A stretch of DNA of 64,000 bases from Rikenellaceae bacterium. GTDB lineage: Bacteria; Bacteroidota; Bacteroidia; Bacteroidales; Rikenellaceae. This document shows positions 1-12,940 of this stretch, one piece after another. A program made the position numbers and the translations under genes. Below the pieces are notes generated by a model. The model was not told the DNA's origin, did not search any database, and was given only the letters and a program-made list of their open reading frames with translations. Position 1 is the first letter of the stretch, and each line of letters begins with the position of its first letter. Location of the stretch: assembly GCA_017415005.1 (NCBI GenBank), contig JAFQJK010000023.1, positions 1 through 64,000 on the forward strand. Reading direction: 5' to 3'.

Positions 1-36
1 CGGCCCCCCGCTTCATGTTTCCGGGGCACAGGTCGC

Positions 37-570
37 TTATCTGAAATAGATCACCTTTTCGCGGTCCTCGTCGCGCGGAACGTGCGGCTTGTGCGTTGCC
101 GCGGGATGGCCCACGGCGACCAGGCAGAGGATGCGGTAGTCGGCAGGAGTGCCGAGCAGTCCGCGGACATACTCCTCGGCTGTCCCGTCGGCCGGATCGT
201 CGGTGTGCGGGCGCCCGTGGACATGGACCCAGCACGAGGCGAGCTCTTCCGATTCGGCGGCGAGCTGGAGCACGGTAGCCGAGATGGCGCAGTTGTCGAG
301 CCAGAGATCGGCTGCCGTCTGGTCGCCCATCACGACGAAGGCCATCGGGGCGTCCTTGACGAAACCCGCACCCGAGGGGCGCATCGTCGAGAGCTTGCCG
401 AGCAGCTCGCGGTCGGTAATGACGGCCAGCCGCGTCGATCGCGTATTCTTGGACGACGGGGCCATGAACGTGGCGTCGATCAGCGTCCGGATCGTATCGG
501 CCCCGACCGGTTCGTCGGTAAACTGGCGTGTGCTGCGGCGCTTGCGCAGCAGTTCGAGGAAAGCGTTCAT
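37..570 (-). CDS. Nitroreductase family protein
   Basis: A flavin (FMN)-dependent nitroreductase-like oxidoreductase of 177 residues, a usual length for the short members of the family. The N-terminus has the FMN-phosphate binding pattern RRSTRQF at residues 11-17, followed by APSSKNTRS at 37-45, and a GHP motif near the C-terminus, all typical of the family. The start at 570 is chosen because the family motif begins about 10 residues later; the open frame continues far upstream but that part is not protein-like. It is the last gene of a minus-strand group HAD-rdgB-recO-nitroreductase, separated from recO by 119 bp. The physiological substrate cannot be read from the sequence. Confidence 0.9.
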   Translation of the reverse strand: MNAFLELLRKRRSTRQFTDEPVGADTIRTLIDATFMAPSSKNTRSTRLAVITDRELLGKLSTMRPSGAGFVKDAPMAFVVMGDQTAADLWLDNCAISATVLQLAAESEELASCWVHVHGRPHTDDPADGTAEEYVRGLLGTPADYRILCLVAVGHPAATHKPHVPRDEDREKVIYFR

Positions 571-689
571 AGGATCATGTTTTTGTGGCGTGGCACATGG
601 CGCGGGCCGCGCGGCCCGTAAGGAACGAAGATAGCGGTTTGCGCGGACAATTCCAAGGCCCGGCTGCCGGGTGTCTGGGTGCGGCCCCG

Positions 690-1415
690 TCAGAATACCT
701 CGCGCAGGATGTTGATCGAGCGGACCTCGTGGATCGAGTCGAAGTGGTAGCCGAAGTAGGCGAGCATGCCGCTCATAAAGTCCGAACGCTGGTGCCGTCC
801 GAGCGGGATCGAGGCGAGGGAGTCGATCGGGACCTCCATCAGCGCGGCGAGCGTGGCTGCCTGCTCGGGCGCGAGGATCATCCTGTGGTCGGGGATCGAG
901 GGGCGGAACACGCCTTCGCGGATGTCGAAGCAGTCGCCGGGCATGTACTCGTTGCCGGGATAGAAGCCGAGGAAGGCCGAGAGGCGGACGAGGAACCAGA
1001 GGTGGAAATTGGCCGTTCCCGTCTCCATCCGGTCGAGGGCGACGATGGCCTGGCAGACGAAGTCGAAGAGCGGGCTGTTGGGCTCGACCTCGCGGATCAG
1101 CCGGTAGAGCACTTCGGCCATAAAGAGTGCGACCGTGCTCTTGCGTACGTCGAACGGCACCGACATGAGCGGGATCAGGTTGGAGACCTCCTTCATGCGG
1201 TGCAGCTCGGCGCGCGACGACTCGATCCCTTCGAACTCGAGCACGAACATCGGCTGGAAGAGCGCTCCCTTGTTGCCGCGTCCCCGCGTGCTGCGCACGC
1301 CCTGGATCATGTAGGTCTGCCGGCCCCCGATGTCGGTGAGCAGGTAGGCGATCAGCGACGAGTCGCCGTACTTGACGGTGTGCAGCACGATGCCGCGGGC
1401 TTTGTAGGTTTTCAT
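690..1415 (-). CDS. recO: DNA repair protein RecO
   Basis: RecO helps RecR load RecA on SSB-coated single-stranded DNA in RecF-pathway recombinational repair. The 241-residue product begins MKTYKARGIVLHTVKYGDSS, the usual start of the N-terminal OB fold, and continues with the helical domain of the family. The start at 1415 is set by this beginning; upstream codons in the same open frame are an overlap shadow of rdgB. It lies 170 bp downstream of rdgB on the same strand. The four-Cys zinc cluster of some RecO proteins is not visible, as in other Bacteroidota forms. Confidence 0.93.
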   Translation of the reverse strand: MKTYKARGIVLHTVKYGDSSLIAYLLTDIGGRQTYMIQGVRSTRGRGNKGALFQPMFVLEFEGIESSRAELHRMKEVSNLIPLMSVPFDVRKSTVALFMAEVLYRLIREVEPNSPLFDFVCQAIVALDRMETGTANFHLWFLVRLSAFLGFYPGNEYMPGDCFDIREGVFRPSIPDHRMILAPEQAATLAALMEVPIDSLASIPLGRHQRSDFMSGMLAYFGYHFDSIHEVRSINILREVF

Positions 1416-1585
1416 GCAAATGTTCGGAAGGCGATCCGCGCCGGGATCGCGGAGTGGTGAAATGGGTTCGGGGGGCGTGGCCCTGCCGGTTGCGCGGGTG
1501 GTGCCGGTCCGGGGCGGTTCCGGTGGTTCCGGGGTGTGGGCCGGGCTGTCGTCCGTCCGGTCCGGAGGGTTTCTGGGACGGCCGG

Positions 1586-2182
1586 CTATTCCGATGGAGT
1601 GTCGGTGTAGGCGGCCAGGAAAGCGGCCAGCTCGGCCACGGCCCTGCCGCGGTGGCTGATCCGGTTCTTCTCGTCCATCGGCATCTGCGCGAAGGTCTCG
1701 GCATATCCCGCGGGGCGGAACACCGGGTCGTAGCCGAATCCTTCGGCTCCCGCGCTGCGTGCGGGCATGATCTCGCCGTCGACGCGTCCCTCGAACTGGT
1801 ACTCGCGCCCGTCGATCAGCAGCGCGATCACCGTGCGGAAGCGGGCGCTGCGGTCCTCCTTGCCTTCGAGCCGTGCGAGCAGCAGGTCGATATTGTCTTC
1901 GGGGCTGCATGCCGGCCCGGCATAGCGTGCCGAGTAGACGCCCGGTTCGCCGCCGAGCGCGGCGACCTCGAGGCCCGTGTCGTCGGCAAAGCAGTTGAGT
2001 CCCGTGCGGTCGTGAATGAAGTGCGCCTTTTGTGCGGCGTTGCCTTCGAGCGTGGCCTGGTCCTCGGGAATTTCTTCGGTAAGCCCGCAATCGGCCGGGG
2101 TGAGCAGCTCGAACCCGGGTCCGAGGGCTGCGCGGACCTCGTCGAGCTTATGCCGGTTGTGGGTGGCAAAAACGAGTTTCAT
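1586..2182 (-). CDS. rdgB: XTP/dITP diphosphatase (RdgB/HAM1 family)
   Basis: Hydrolyses non-canonical purine triphosphates (dITP, XTP) to monophosphates, cleansing the nucleotide pool in the cytoplasm. The 198-residue protein starts MKLVFATHNRHKLDEV, has the conserved FADDTGLEVAALGG segment around residues 66-79 and SHRGRA near 181, and matches the family length of about 195-200. It starts 11 bp after the HAD phosphatase stop codon and is probably cotranscribed with it. Confidence 0.95.
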   Translation of the reverse strand: MKLVFATHNRHKLDEVRAALGPGFELLTPADCGLTEEIPEDQATLEGNAAQKAHFIHDRTGLNCFADDTGLEVAALGGEPGVYSARYAGPACSPEDNIDLLLARLEGKEDRSARFRTVIALLIDGREYQFEGRVDGEIMPARSAGAEGFGYDPVFRPAGYAETFAQMPMDEKNRISHRGRAVAELAAFLAAYTDTPSE

Positions 2183-2193
2183 GGGAGTGACGG

Positions 2194-3027
2194 TTATTTA
2201 TCGAAATGGGTGAGCAGGTAGTCGGCTTCGATCTTGTCGATCATCCGGCGGACGAGGCGGTCGATCTCCGAGCCCTCGCTGTAGTCGGCCGGGCATACGT
2301 AATTGACGCGGCCGTCGCGGATCAGCTCGTGCATTGCGCGCCGGGCCGCATCTGACCCGGGCCGGTAGACGGCGACCGAGTGGCCGCCCTGCTGCTTGAC
2401 GAGTTTCATGCAGGGGATGTCGGTGGTCCCGTCGCCGAAGTAGATCATGCGGCTGAACGGCACAGGCCGCTTGTCGAGCTCGACGAAGCGGTTGATCTGC
2501 GTACTGTCGTAGACCGTGTCGATCCCCTTGTTGATCTTGAAGATGAACTGTGTCTTGTTGGTGTAGTTGACCGCCACGGCAGGCCAGTAGGCGATCCCGT
2601 CGACGTTGTAGAGGAACGAGCAGGCGTAGATCTTATGGAACTCGTGGGCGATCGGCGTTCCCTCGATCATCTCCTTGAGACCCGACGAGTTGATGTAGTG
2701 ATGGACCCGGAAGCCGCGCCCGGCAGCGTAACGGTTGATCCGGCCGAACCATTCGGCCACTCCGTCGTAGAGCGTGATCCGGCGCCCGCTCTCGCGGAAA
2801 GCCTCCTTGCGCAGCGAGAGGCCCGAGCCCTGCGCTTCGTGGATCATCTTGTACATATAGGCGAGGATCGGGTCGCCGTCCTGCTCCTCTGCGATACGGT
2901 TGCTCTCCCGCCAGAACTCCTTGCTGCGCTTGCCGATGGCAGGTATGAAGTCGTACTCCTGCATGTTTCCGGGCGAGAGCGTGCCGTCGAAGTCGTAGAT
3001 CAGGGCAATGATAGGTTGGTCGCTCAT
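2194..3027 (-). CDS. HAD-superfamily hydrolase (phosphoserine-phosphatase-like)
   Basis: A 277-residue haloacid dehalogenase-type phosphohydrolase. The nucleophile motif I is DFDGT at residues 12-16. A Ser/Thr motif (INSSGLKEMI) lies near residue 114 and the acidic metal-binding motif IYFGDGTTDIPC near 196-207, so all catalytic motifs are present. The long helical cap between motif I and II is unlike the short phosphoglycolate phosphatases. The substrate is unknown. It heads the minus-strand group with rdgB; a weak -7-like box (CCAAGGTA, reading TACCTTGG on the minus strand) sits at 3053-3060. Confidence 0.88.
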   Translation of the reverse strand: MSDQPIIALIYDFDGTLSPGNMQEYDFIPAIGKRSKEFWRESNRIAEEQDGDPILAYMYKMIHEAQGSGLSLRKEAFRESGRRITLYDGVAEWFGRINRYAAGRGFRVHHYINSSGLKEMIEGTPIAHEFHKIYACSFLYNVDGIAYWPAVAVNYTNKTQFIFKINKGIDTVYDSTQINRFVELDKRPVPFSRMIYFGDGTTDIPCMKLVKQQGGHSVAVYRPGSDAARRAMHELIRDGRVNYVCPADYSEGSEIDRLVRRMIDKIEADYLLTHFDK

Positions 3028-3212
3028 GGTGGTGTCGGTTCGGTTGCGAGAGCCAAGGTACGGTTTTTTGCCCGATTTCGGAAGGGCTGCGGCAGAAAGA
3101 AATGTTTTGCCCGGCTTTCGTTCCGGGTAGGAGCTGCTTGTTCGGGTCGGGGACAGAGGCGCGTCTTTCGGGCCGGGGCGGAGGATGAAGGGCGGTTTCC
3201 GGCGAAGGGGTG

Positions 3213-3257
3213 AAAAAAGCCGGGTCCGGAACAGATGTTCCGGACCCGGCTTTTTTT
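3213..3257. terminator. Bidirectional intrinsic terminator after leuS
   Basis: A 14-bp perfect stem (3219-3232 with 3237-3250) with a 4-nt loop is flanked by A6 on the left and T7 on the right. It can therefore stop transcription in both directions; leuS ends 15 bp away on the minus strand. Confidence 0.93.
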
Positions 3258-3271
3258 GTCGGAATGTTCCG

Positions 3272-6031
<2,760 letters not shown>

Positions 6032-6057
6032 AGTGCGTGTATATTTTTTAATACCCG

Positions 6058-6065
6058 CAAAAATA
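6058..6065 (-). promoter_or_regulatory. leuS promoter -7 box
   Basis: TATTTTTG on the minus strand fits the Bacteroidota -7 consensus TAnnTTTG. It lies 27 bp upstream of the leuS start. No clear TTG is present at the -33 position. Confidence 0.6.
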
Positions 6066-6139
6066 GCGCTTTATTTCGAGATTCGCGAACGGGTGTCGGT
6101 TTTTTGTCGTTCCCGGGGGCGTGATTGTGCTTGTATTGT

Positions 6140-6170
6140 TTTGATATATAGGTTATTATTGTTATCTTTG
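6140..6170 (+). promoter_or_regulatory. Ribosomal operon promoter P1 (distal)
   Basis: TTTG at 6140-6143, a 19-nt spacer and TATCTTTG at 6163-6170 match the Bacteroidota housekeeping sigma consensus. It lies about 240 bp upstream of rpsL. Confidence 0.75.
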
Positions 6171-6311
6171 CGGAGTCTTTGAGGATGGATGCTATAAGTG
6201 TTGCTTATGTGTTTTTAAATTCCATTCGAAAATACGATAGCTTGTCGTGGTGGAAAAGGCGGAAAAGGCTTGAAATCATGGAGAATTGACGAAAAAAAGA
6301 TGCCCGAAGTA

Positions 6312-6340
6312 TTGCGGTTCAAAATATTTCGGTATCTTTG
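6312..6340 (+). promoter_or_regulatory. Ribosomal operon promoter P2 (proximal)
   Basis: TTG at 6312-6314, an 18-nt spacer and TATCTTTG at 6333-6340, 66 bp before the rpsL start. The A/T-rich leader that follows has no strong Shine-Dalgarno sequence. Confidence 0.75.
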
Positions 6341-6405
6341 CAGTCCATTTTGTGTGGAAAAATCAAGTTTTTAACCAATAAGTAAAGGACAAAAAGTAAG
6401 TTAAG

Positions 6406-6807
<402 letters not shown>

Positions 6808-6850
6808 ATCAACGACAACAAACCAACACAACACAAAGATTTTTTAAACA

Positions 6851-7327
6851 ATGAGAAAAGCGAAGCCTAAAAAGCGAATTCTACTTCCAGATCCCAAGTT
6901 CGGTGACGTGCTTGTGACAAGGTTCGTGAACAACCTTATGCTGGATGGTAAGAAGAGTATTGCCTACTCAATTTTCTATGATGCCATGGATATTGTAGGC
7001 GAGAAGATGAAGGATGCAGACAAGGCTCCTCTGGATATCTGGAAGCAGGCCCTCGAGAACATCACCCCCCAGGTGGAGGTGAAGTCTCGCCGCGTGGGCG
7101 GTGCAACGTTCCAGGTTCCGACCGAGGTGAGACCTGAGCGTAAAGTTTCCTTATCGATGAAAAACTTAGTCCTTTACTCTCGCAAGCGCGCAGGTCGCAC
7201 CATCGCCGAAAAGCTGGCCGGTGAAGTTATGGCTGCCTACAACCAGGAAGGCGCTGCTTACAAGCGTAAGGAAGAGATGCACCGTATGGCCGAGGCCAAC
7301 AAGGCATTTGCACACTTTAGATTTTAA
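6851..7327 (+). CDS. rpsG: 30S ribosomal protein S7
   Basis: Primary binder of the 3' major domain of 16S rRNA and nucleator of the 30S head. The 158-residue product starts MRKAKPKKR and shows the conserved segments [16 protein letters not shown] and [11 protein letters not shown]. It sits 43 bp after rpsL and 19 bp before fusA. Confidence 0.99.
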   Translation: MRKAKPKKRILLPDPKFGDVLVTRFVNNLMLDGKKSIAYSIFYDAMDIVGEKMKDADKAPLDIWKQALENITPQVEVKSRRVGGATFQVPTEVRPERKVSLSMKNLVLYSRKRAGRTIAEKLAGEVMAAYNQEGAAYKRKEEMHRMAEANKAFAHFRF

Positions 7328-7346
7328 TAAGGAGTAAAAGAGCTAT

Positions 7347-9500
7347 ATGGCAACTAGAGATTTAAGATACACGCGTAACATCGGCATCATGGCTCACATC
7401 GATGCCGGTAAGACCACGACTTCTGAGCGTATCCTCTTTTACACCGGAAAAACGCACAAGATCGGTGAGGTGCACGAAGGTGCCGCCACGATGGACTGGA
7501 TGGTGCAGGAGCAGGAGCGAGGCATCACTATCACCTCGGCTGCTACCACCGCTTTCTGGAACTACCAGGGACACAACTACCAGATCAATATCATCGACAC
7601 CCCGGGCCACGTTGACTTCACGGTCGAGGTGGAGCGCTCGTTGCGCGTGCTCGACGGTGCGGTGGCAACGTTCTGCGCCGTGGGTGGCGTGGAGCCGCAG
7701 TCCGAGACCGTATGGCGCCAGGCTGACAAGTACCACGTTCCCCGTATCGGTTATGTGAACAAGATGGACCGCACCGGTGCCGACTTCCTGAGCGTTTGCG
7801 CCCAGATCAAGGAGCGCCTCGGCGCCACTGCGCTGCCGGTCGTTCTGCCTATCGGCGCTGAGGACAAGTTCCAGGGCCTGGTAGACCTTATATATAATAG
7901 GGCGATGATCTACGACGATGCGAAGAAGGCCGAGCTGGTCAACTACACGTTCGAGGAGATCCCCGAGAACATGAAGGCTGAGGCTGCCGAGTGGCGCAAC
8001 AAGCTCATCGAAGAGGTCGCTACCGTCGATGATGCCCTGATGGAGAAGTATTTCGAGGACCCTGACTCGATCACGCCCGACGAGTTGATCGCCGCCATCC
8101 GCAAGGCAACCTGCGAGATGGTGATCGTCCCGATGCTCTGCGGCTCATCGTTCAAGAACAAGGGCGTACAGCTGCTGCTCGACTACGTGATGGCCTTCCT
8201 GCCTTCGCCGGTCGATATCGAGGCCGTGACGGGTACCGACCCGCGTACCGGCAACGAAGTTGCGCGTAAGCCGTCGGAGAGCGATCCGTTCTGCGGCCTT
8301 GCGTTCAAGATCGCGACCGACCCGTTCGTAGGCCGCCTGGCTTTCGTCCGTGTTTACTCGGGCAAGCTGGATGCCGGCTCGTACGTGCACAACAGCCGCT
8401 CGGGCAAGAAGGAGCGTATCAGCCGCATCTACCAGATGCACGCCAACAAGCAGAACCCGATGGAGACCGTAGGTGCCGGCGATATCTGCGCAGCCGTAGG
8501 TTTCAAGGATATCCGCACGGGCGACACGCTCTGTGACGAGAACGCTCCGATCGTACTCGAGTCGATGACCTTCCCCGAACCGGTGATCGGCCTTGCCGTC
8601 GAGCCCAAGACGCAGAAGGACCTCGATAAGCTGGGTATCGCGCTGGGCAAGTTGTCGGAGGAGGACCCCACGTTCACCGTGAAGACCGACGAGGACAGCG
8701 GCCAGACCGTGATCAGCGGTATGGGTGAGCTCCACCTGGAGATCATCGTGGACCGTCTGCGCCGTGAGTTCGGCGTGGAGATCAGCCAGGGCGCTCCGCA
8801 GGTGAACTACAAAGAGGCGCTGACCGCTTCGGCCGAGCACCGCGAGGTGTTCAAGAAGCAGACCGGCGGTCGTGGTAAGTTTGCTGATATTATCTTCGAG
8901 ATCGGTCCTGCCGAGGAAGGCAAGACGGGCCTTGAGTTCGTTGACGTCGTGAAGGGCGGTAACATTCCGAAAGAGTTTATCCCGGCCGTTCAGAAAGGTT
9001 TCGAGTCGGCGATGGCCAACGGCGCGCTGGCGGGTTACCCGATCGACAGCATGAAGGTGACCCTCAAGGACGGTTCGTTCCACCCGGTCGACTCGGATGC
9101 TCTCTCGTTCGAGATCTGCGCACGCAACGGTTTCCGCCATGCAGCCGTGAAGGCACGTCCGGTGATCAAGGAGCCGGTGATGGCTGTCGAGGTTGTGACG
9201 CCCGAGGAGAACATGGGCGACATCATCGGCGACCTGAACAAGCGCCGCGGCCAGATCACGGGTATGGAGTCGAAAGGTACCGCCCGTGTGGTGAAGGCCA
9301 AGGTTCCCCTGTCGGAGATGTTCGGTTATGTGACCGTTCTGCGTACCATTTCATCGGGACGCGCCACTTCGTCGATGGAGTTCTCGCACTTCGAGGAGGT
9401 TCCGGCAGGTCTTGCTAAGGAGATCATCGAAAAGTCCAGTGGTAAGTTAAAAGATTTAGAATACTACAGCTATGAGCCAAAAAATAAGAATCAAGCTTAA
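7347..9500 (+). CDS. fusA: Elongation factor G
   Basis: GTPase that drives ribosomal translocation and, with RRF, recycling. The 717-residue protein has the P-loop [10 protein letters not shown] at residues 16-25, the switch II DTPGH, and the NKMD specificity motif, followed by the usual domains II-V. The C-terminal codons overlap the rpsJ start by 29 bp, so the two genes are probably translationally coupled. Unlike the enterobacterial str operon, no tuf gene follows. Confidence 0.99.
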   Translation: MATRDLRYTRNIGIMAHIDAGKTTTSERILFYTGKTHKIGEVHEGAATMDWMVQEQERGITITSAATTAFWNYQGHNYQINIIDTPGHVDFTVEVERSLRVLDGAVATFCAVGGVEPQSETVWRQADKYHVPRIGYVNKMDRTGADFLSVCAQIKERLGATALPVVLPIGAEDKFQGLVDLIYNRAMIYDDAKKAELVNYTFEEIPENMKAEAAEWRNKLIEEVATVDDALMEKYFEDPDSITPDELIAAIRKATCEMVIVPMLCGSSFKNKGVQLLLDYVMAFLPSPVDIEAVTGTDPRTGNEVARKPSESDPFCGLAFKIATDPFVGRLAFVRVYSGKLDAGSYVHNSRSGKKERISRIYQMHANKQNPMETVGAGDICAAVGFKDIRTGDTLCDENAPIVLESMTFPEPVIGLAVEPKTQKDLDKLGIALGKLSEEDPTFTVKTDEDSGQTVISGMGELHLEIIVDRLRREFGVEISQGAPQVNYKEALTASAEHREVFKKQTGGRGKFADIIFEIGPAEEGKTGLEFVDVVKGGNIPKEFIPAVQKGFESAMANGALAGYPIDSMKVTLKDGSFHPVDSDALSFEICARNGFRHAAVKARPVIKEPVMAVEVVTPEENMGDIIGDLNKRRGQITGMESKGTARVVKAKVPLSEMFGYVTVLRTISSGRATSSMEFSHFEEVPAGLAKEIIEKSSGKLKDLEYYSYEPKNKNQA

Positions 9501-9777
9501 CTCGTACGATCACAATCTGGTCGACAAGTCGGCCGAGAAGATCGTGAAGACCGTGAAAAGCACGGGTGCAGTAGTCAGCGGACCGATTCCGCTGCCTACC
9601 CAGAAGAAGATCTTCACCGTGAACCGCTCGACCTTCGTCAACAAGAAGGCCCGCGAGCAGTTCCAGCTGAGCACCTTCAAGCGCATTCTCGACATCTACA
9701 GCTCGACGCCCAAGACGATCGACGCGCTGATGAAGCTCGAACTGCCCAGCGGTGTGGAAGTGGAGATCAAGGTCTGA
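9472..9777 (+). CDS. rpsJ: 30S ribosomal protein S10
   Basis: Component of the 30S head, known also as NusE in transcription antitermination complexes. The 101-residue product starts [14 protein letters not shown] and contains [17 protein letters not shown], as in all S10 proteins. Its first nine codons lie inside the end of fusA in another frame, a 29-bp overlap. It links the str-type genes to the S10 block in one operon. Confidence 0.99.
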   Translation: MSQKIRIKLNSYDHNLVDKSAEKIVKTVKSTGAVVSGPIPLPTQKKIFTVNRSTFVNKKAREQFQLSTFKRILDIYSSTPKTIDALMKLELPSGVEVEIKV

Positions 9778-9841
9778 TACGCCGATCCGAACGTATCCCA
9801 GATAACAAACACAAAGTAGCAAAGCAAGTAATTAGACAAAC

Positions 9842-10459
9842 ATGTCAGGACTAATTGGAAAAAAAATCGGAATGACTTCCGTTTTCAGTGCCGAGGGTAA
9901 GAACATACCATGCACTGTTATTGAGGCTGGTCCCTGTGTAGTTACGCAAATCAAGACGGTTGAAACCGACGGTTACAACGCAGTTCAGGTTGCCTATGAC
10001 GATAAAAGCGAAAAGCACACCAGCAATAGTTTGTTAGGCCACTTCAAGAAGGCCGGTACGACACCCAAACGCAAGATGGCCGAGTTCAAGGACATCGAGA
10101 AAGAGGTAACCCTGGGTGAGGTGCTCACCGTGGGCGACTTCGTCGAAGGCGACTGGGTGGACGTGACCGGAATCTCGAAGGGTAAGGGTTTCCAGGGCGT
10201 TGTAAAGCGTCACGGCTTCGGCGGTGTAGGCGGCCAGACGCACGGCCAGCACAACCGTCAGCGCAAGCCGGGTTCGCTGGGTGCCTCTTCTTACCCCTCT
10301 CGCGTGTTCAAAGGCAAGCGTCTGCCGGGACGTACCGGCGGCGAGCAGGTTAAGGTGCTTAACCTGAAGGTTCTGAAAGTAATGCCCGAAAACAACCTCA
10401 TCCTCGTGAAGGGGTCGATCCCGGGTGCAAAAGGTTCGTATTTATTAATCGAGGACTAA
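9842..10459 (+). CDS. rplC: 50S ribosomal protein L3
   Basis: Binds 23S rRNA near the peptidyl-transferase centre and initiates 50S assembly. The 205-residue product starts [15 protein letters not shown] and carries the extended loop around [20 protein letters not shown] near residues 121-140. It follows rpsJ by 64 bp, the longest gap in this part of the operon, and precedes rplD by 2 bp. Confidence 0.99.
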   Translation: MSGLIGKKIGMTSVFSAEGKNIPCTVIEAGPCVVTQIKTVETDGYNAVQVAYDDKSEKHTSNSLLGHFKKAGTTPKRKMAEFKDIEKEVTLGEVLTVGDFVEGDWVDVTGISKGKGFQGVVKRHGFGGVGGQTHGQHNRQRKPGSLGASSYPSRVFKGKRLPGRTGGEQVKVLNLKVLKVMPENNLILVKGSIPGAKGSYLLIED

Positions 10460-10461
10460 CG

Positions 10462-11088
10462 ATGGAATTAGCAATTTATAATACTTCAGGCAAAGAGACC
10501 GGTAAGAAGGTCGTCTTGAGCGACGAGATCTTCGGGATCACCCCGAACGATCACGCGATTTACCTCGATGTGAAGCAGTACCTGGCCAACCAGCGTCAGG
10601 GTACGCACAAGTCGAAGCAGCGCAACGAGGTGGCCGGCTCGACCCGCAAGCTCAAAAAGCAGAAGGGTACCGGCGGCGCCCGTGCAGGTAGCATCCTCTC
10701 TCCGCTCTTCCCGGGCGGCGGCCGTGTATTCGGTCCCGTTCCGCGCGACTACAGCTTCAAGCTCAACAAGAAGCTCAAGCAGCTTGCCCGCAAGAGCGCG
10801 CTGAGCTACAAGGCTTCGGAAGAGAAGATCAAGGTGGTGGACGCTTTCTCGATGGAGGCTCCCAAGACCAAGGAATTCATCGCGATCACCAAGAATCTGG
10901 GCCTCGAGGGCAAGAAGATGCTGGTGGTTCTGCCCGACACGGATGCCAACGTGGTCCTCTCGTCGCGCAACCTGCAGAACGTGAAGGTCGTTCTCGCGTC
11001 GAACCTGAACACCTACGACGTGATGAACGCCGCGACGCTCGTGCTGGCCGAGGGCTCGGTGAATGTAATTAACGAAATGTTTGCGTAA
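10462..11088 (+). CDS. rplD: 50S ribosomal protein L4
   Basis: 23S rRNA-binding protein lining the nascent-peptide exit tunnel. The 208-residue product has the conserved [12 protein letters not shown] tunnel loop near residues 69-80. In E. coli L4 also represses the S10 operon through a leader hairpin; no such leader was recognised here. The start lies 2 bp after rplC. Confidence 0.99.
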   Translation: MELAIYNTSGKETGKKVVLSDEIFGITPNDHAIYLDVKQYLANQRQGTHKSKQRNEVAGSTRKLKKQKGTGGARAGSILSPLFPGGGRVFGPVPRDYSFKLNKKLKQLARKSALSYKASEEKIKVVDAFSMEAPKTKEFIAITKNLGLEGKKMLVVLPDTDANVVLSSRNLQNVKVVLASNLNTYDVMNAATLVLAEGSVNVINEMFA

Positions 11089-11101
11089 ATAACTCGAAGC
11101 A

Positions 11102-11392
11102 ATGGATATCATAATTAAGCCAATTTTGACCGAGAAAATGACGATTCAGGGCGAGAAGCTGGACCGTTACGGTTTTATCGTAGATCCAAGGGCTAACAAA
11201 TTGCAGATCAAGTCAGCCGTCGAGCAGATGTACAACGTGGTGGTGACCGATGTCAACACGATCAAGTACATGGGCAAGGTGAAGAGCCGCTACACGAAGG
11301 CCGGTATGATGGTCGGTCGTACGAACAACTTCAAGAAGGCAATTGTTACGCTGAAGAAGGGTGACAAGATCGATTTTTACAGTAATATCTAG
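11102..11392 (+). CDS. rplW: 50S ribosomal protein L23
   Basis: Exit-tunnel protein that docks trigger factor and the signal recognition particle. The 96-residue product contains [20 protein letters not shown], typical of L23. It is 13 bp after rplD and 5 bp before rplB. Confidence 0.98.
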   Translation: MDIIIKPILTEKMTIQGEKLDRYGFIVDPRANKLQIKSAVEQMYNVVVTDVNTIKYMGKVKSRYTKAGMMVGRTNNFKKAIVTLKKGDKIDFYSNI

Positions 11393-11397
11393 AAGAG

Positions 11398-12222
11398 ATG
11401 GCAGTAAGAAAGTTTAATCCCATGACTCCGGGTACCCGGCATAAGATTGCCGTTAAGTTTGACGATGTTACCGCAGCAAAGCCCGAAAAATCCTTGCTCA
11501 GCCCGCTGAAAAGCACGGGTGGACGCAACAGTGACGGTAAGATGACCATCCGCTACATCGGCGGCGGTCACAAGAAGATGTACCGTAACATCGACTTCAA
11601 GCGGTCGAAGGACGGTATGCCTGCCGTTGTAAAGACGATCGAGTACGACCCGAACCGTTCGGCGCGCATCGCGCTGATCTGCTACGGCGACGGAGAGAAG
11701 AGCTATATCCTGGCTCCCAACGGGCTCCAGGTCGGCCAGACCGTGGTAAGCGGCCAGGGTGCTGCTCCCGAGGTCGGTAATACGCTCTTCCTGTCGGAGA
11801 TTCCGCTCGGTACGGTGATCCACAACATTGAACTCTACCCCGGCCAGGGAGCCGTGATGGCCCGCAGCGCCGGTACCTACGCACAGCTTTTGGCTCGTGA
11901 AGGTAAATACGCTATTATTAAACTTCCTTCGGGCGAGACCCGTATGGTGCTGGTTACGTGCCGCGCTACGGTGGGTGTCGTGTCGAATCCCGACCACAGC
12001 CTCGAGCAGCATGGCAAGGCCGGTCGCAGACGCTGGCTGGGCCGCCGTCCTCGCAACCGCGGTGTGTCTATGAACCCGGTCGATCACCCGATGGGTGGTG
12101 GCGAAGGCCGTTCGTCGGGAGGTCATCCCCGCTCGCGCAAGGGTCTGCTCGCCAAGGGCTACAAGACCCGTACGCCGAAGAAGGCCTCTTCCAAGTTTAT
12201 CATTTCGAAAAGGAAAAAATAA
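11398..12222 (+). CDS. rplB: 50S ribosomal protein L2
   Basis: Core 23S rRNA-binding protein required for subunit association and peptidyl-transferase activity. The 274-residue product has the conserved C-terminal [14 protein letters not shown] motif containing the functionally important His, near residues 224-237. It lies between rplW and rpsS. Confidence 0.99.
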   Translation: MAVRKFNPMTPGTRHKIAVKFDDVTAAKPEKSLLSPLKSTGGRNSDGKMTIRYIGGGHKKMYRNIDFKRSKDGMPAVVKTIEYDPNRSARIALICYGDGEKSYILAPNGLQVGQTVVSGQGAAPEVGNTLFLSEIPLGTVIHNIELYPGQGAVMARSAGTYAQLLAREGKYAIIKLPSGETRMVLVTCRATVGVVSNPDHSLEQHGKAGRRRWLGRRPRNRGVSMNPVDHPMGGGEGRSSGGHPRSRKGLLAKGYKTRTPKKASSKFIISKRKK

Positions 12223-12238
12223 TTAAAATAGTAGCGTA

Positions 12239-12508
12239 ATGAGCCGTTCATTAAAAAAAGGACCATTCATTGAACCTAAGCTCGAGTCGCGGGTGATCGC
12301 CCAGAACGAGAGCGGCAAGAAGTCGGTTATCAAGACATGGTCGCGTGCAAGCATGATTTCACCCGACTTCGTGGGGCAGACCATCGCCGTCCACAACGGG
12401 AATAAATTCATCCCTGTATATGTGACAGAGAACATGGTGGGTCACAAGCTCGGAGAGTTCGCTCCGACGCGCACCTTCCGCGGTCACTCAGGTAATAAGA
12501 AAAAATAG
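12239..12508 (+). CDS. rpsS: 30S ribosomal protein S19
   Basis: Forms the S13-S19 pair at the top of the 30S head. The 89-residue product starts [15 protein letters not shown] and ends with the family pattern around [15 protein letters not shown]. It lies 16 bp after rplB and 12 bp before rplV. Confidence 0.99.
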   Translation: MSRSLKKGPFIEPKLESRVIAQNESGKKSVIKTWSRASMISPDFVGQTIAVHNGNKFIPVYVTENMVGHKLGEFAPTRTFRGHSGNKKK

Positions 12509-12520
12509 TAGGTAAATATT

Positions 12521-12934
12521 ATGGGTGCAAGAAAAAGCATAAGAGCCGAGAAACTCAAGGCAGAGAAGAAGCAGAAAGCCATTGCTGTGCTTCGCAATTG
12601 CCCGACTTCGCCGCTGAAGATGCGCATCGTGGCCGACACGATCCGCGGCGTCGAGATCAACCGGGCGCTGGGTATCCTTCGCTACAGCAAGAAGGACGCC
12701 TCGATCAAACTGGAAAAGCTGCTGCGTTCGGCCATCGCCAACTGGGAGGCCAAGAACGAGGGACAGCGCCTCGAAGATAGCAAGCTGTGCGTCAAAGAGG
12801 TGTTCGTAGACGGCGGCCGGATGCTCAAACGGATCCAGCCCGCACCGCAGGGTCGCGCTCACCGGATCCGCAAGCGTTCGAACCACGTGACGATCGTGGT
12901 GGACAAAATGGTGGTTAAAGAAGCAAAAAACTAA
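12521..12934 (+). CDS. rplV: 50S ribosomal protein L22
   Basis: Tunnel-lining protein that contacts all domains of 23S rRNA. The 137-residue product begins [17 protein letters not shown], longer at the N-terminus than E. coli L22 (110), and has the conserved C-terminal segment [19 protein letters not shown]. rpsC begins 6 bp downstream. Confidence 0.98.
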   Translation: MGARKSIRAEKLKAEKKQKAIAVLRNCPTSPLKMRIVADTIRGVEINRALGILRYSKKDASIKLEKLLRSAIANWEAKNEGQRLEDSKLCVKEVFVDGGRMLKRIQPAPQGRAHRIRKRSNHVTIVVDKMVVKEAKN

Positions 12935-12940
12935 CGACAG

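Larger units (their letters stand above)
6032..6405. other. Divergent leuS / rpsL intergenic region
   Basis: This 374-bp AT-richer stretch holds the leuS -7 box and two tandem promoters facing rpsL, described separately. The roughly 140 nt between the two rpsL promoters contains no convincing gene, tRNA or hairpin. Confidence 0.7.
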
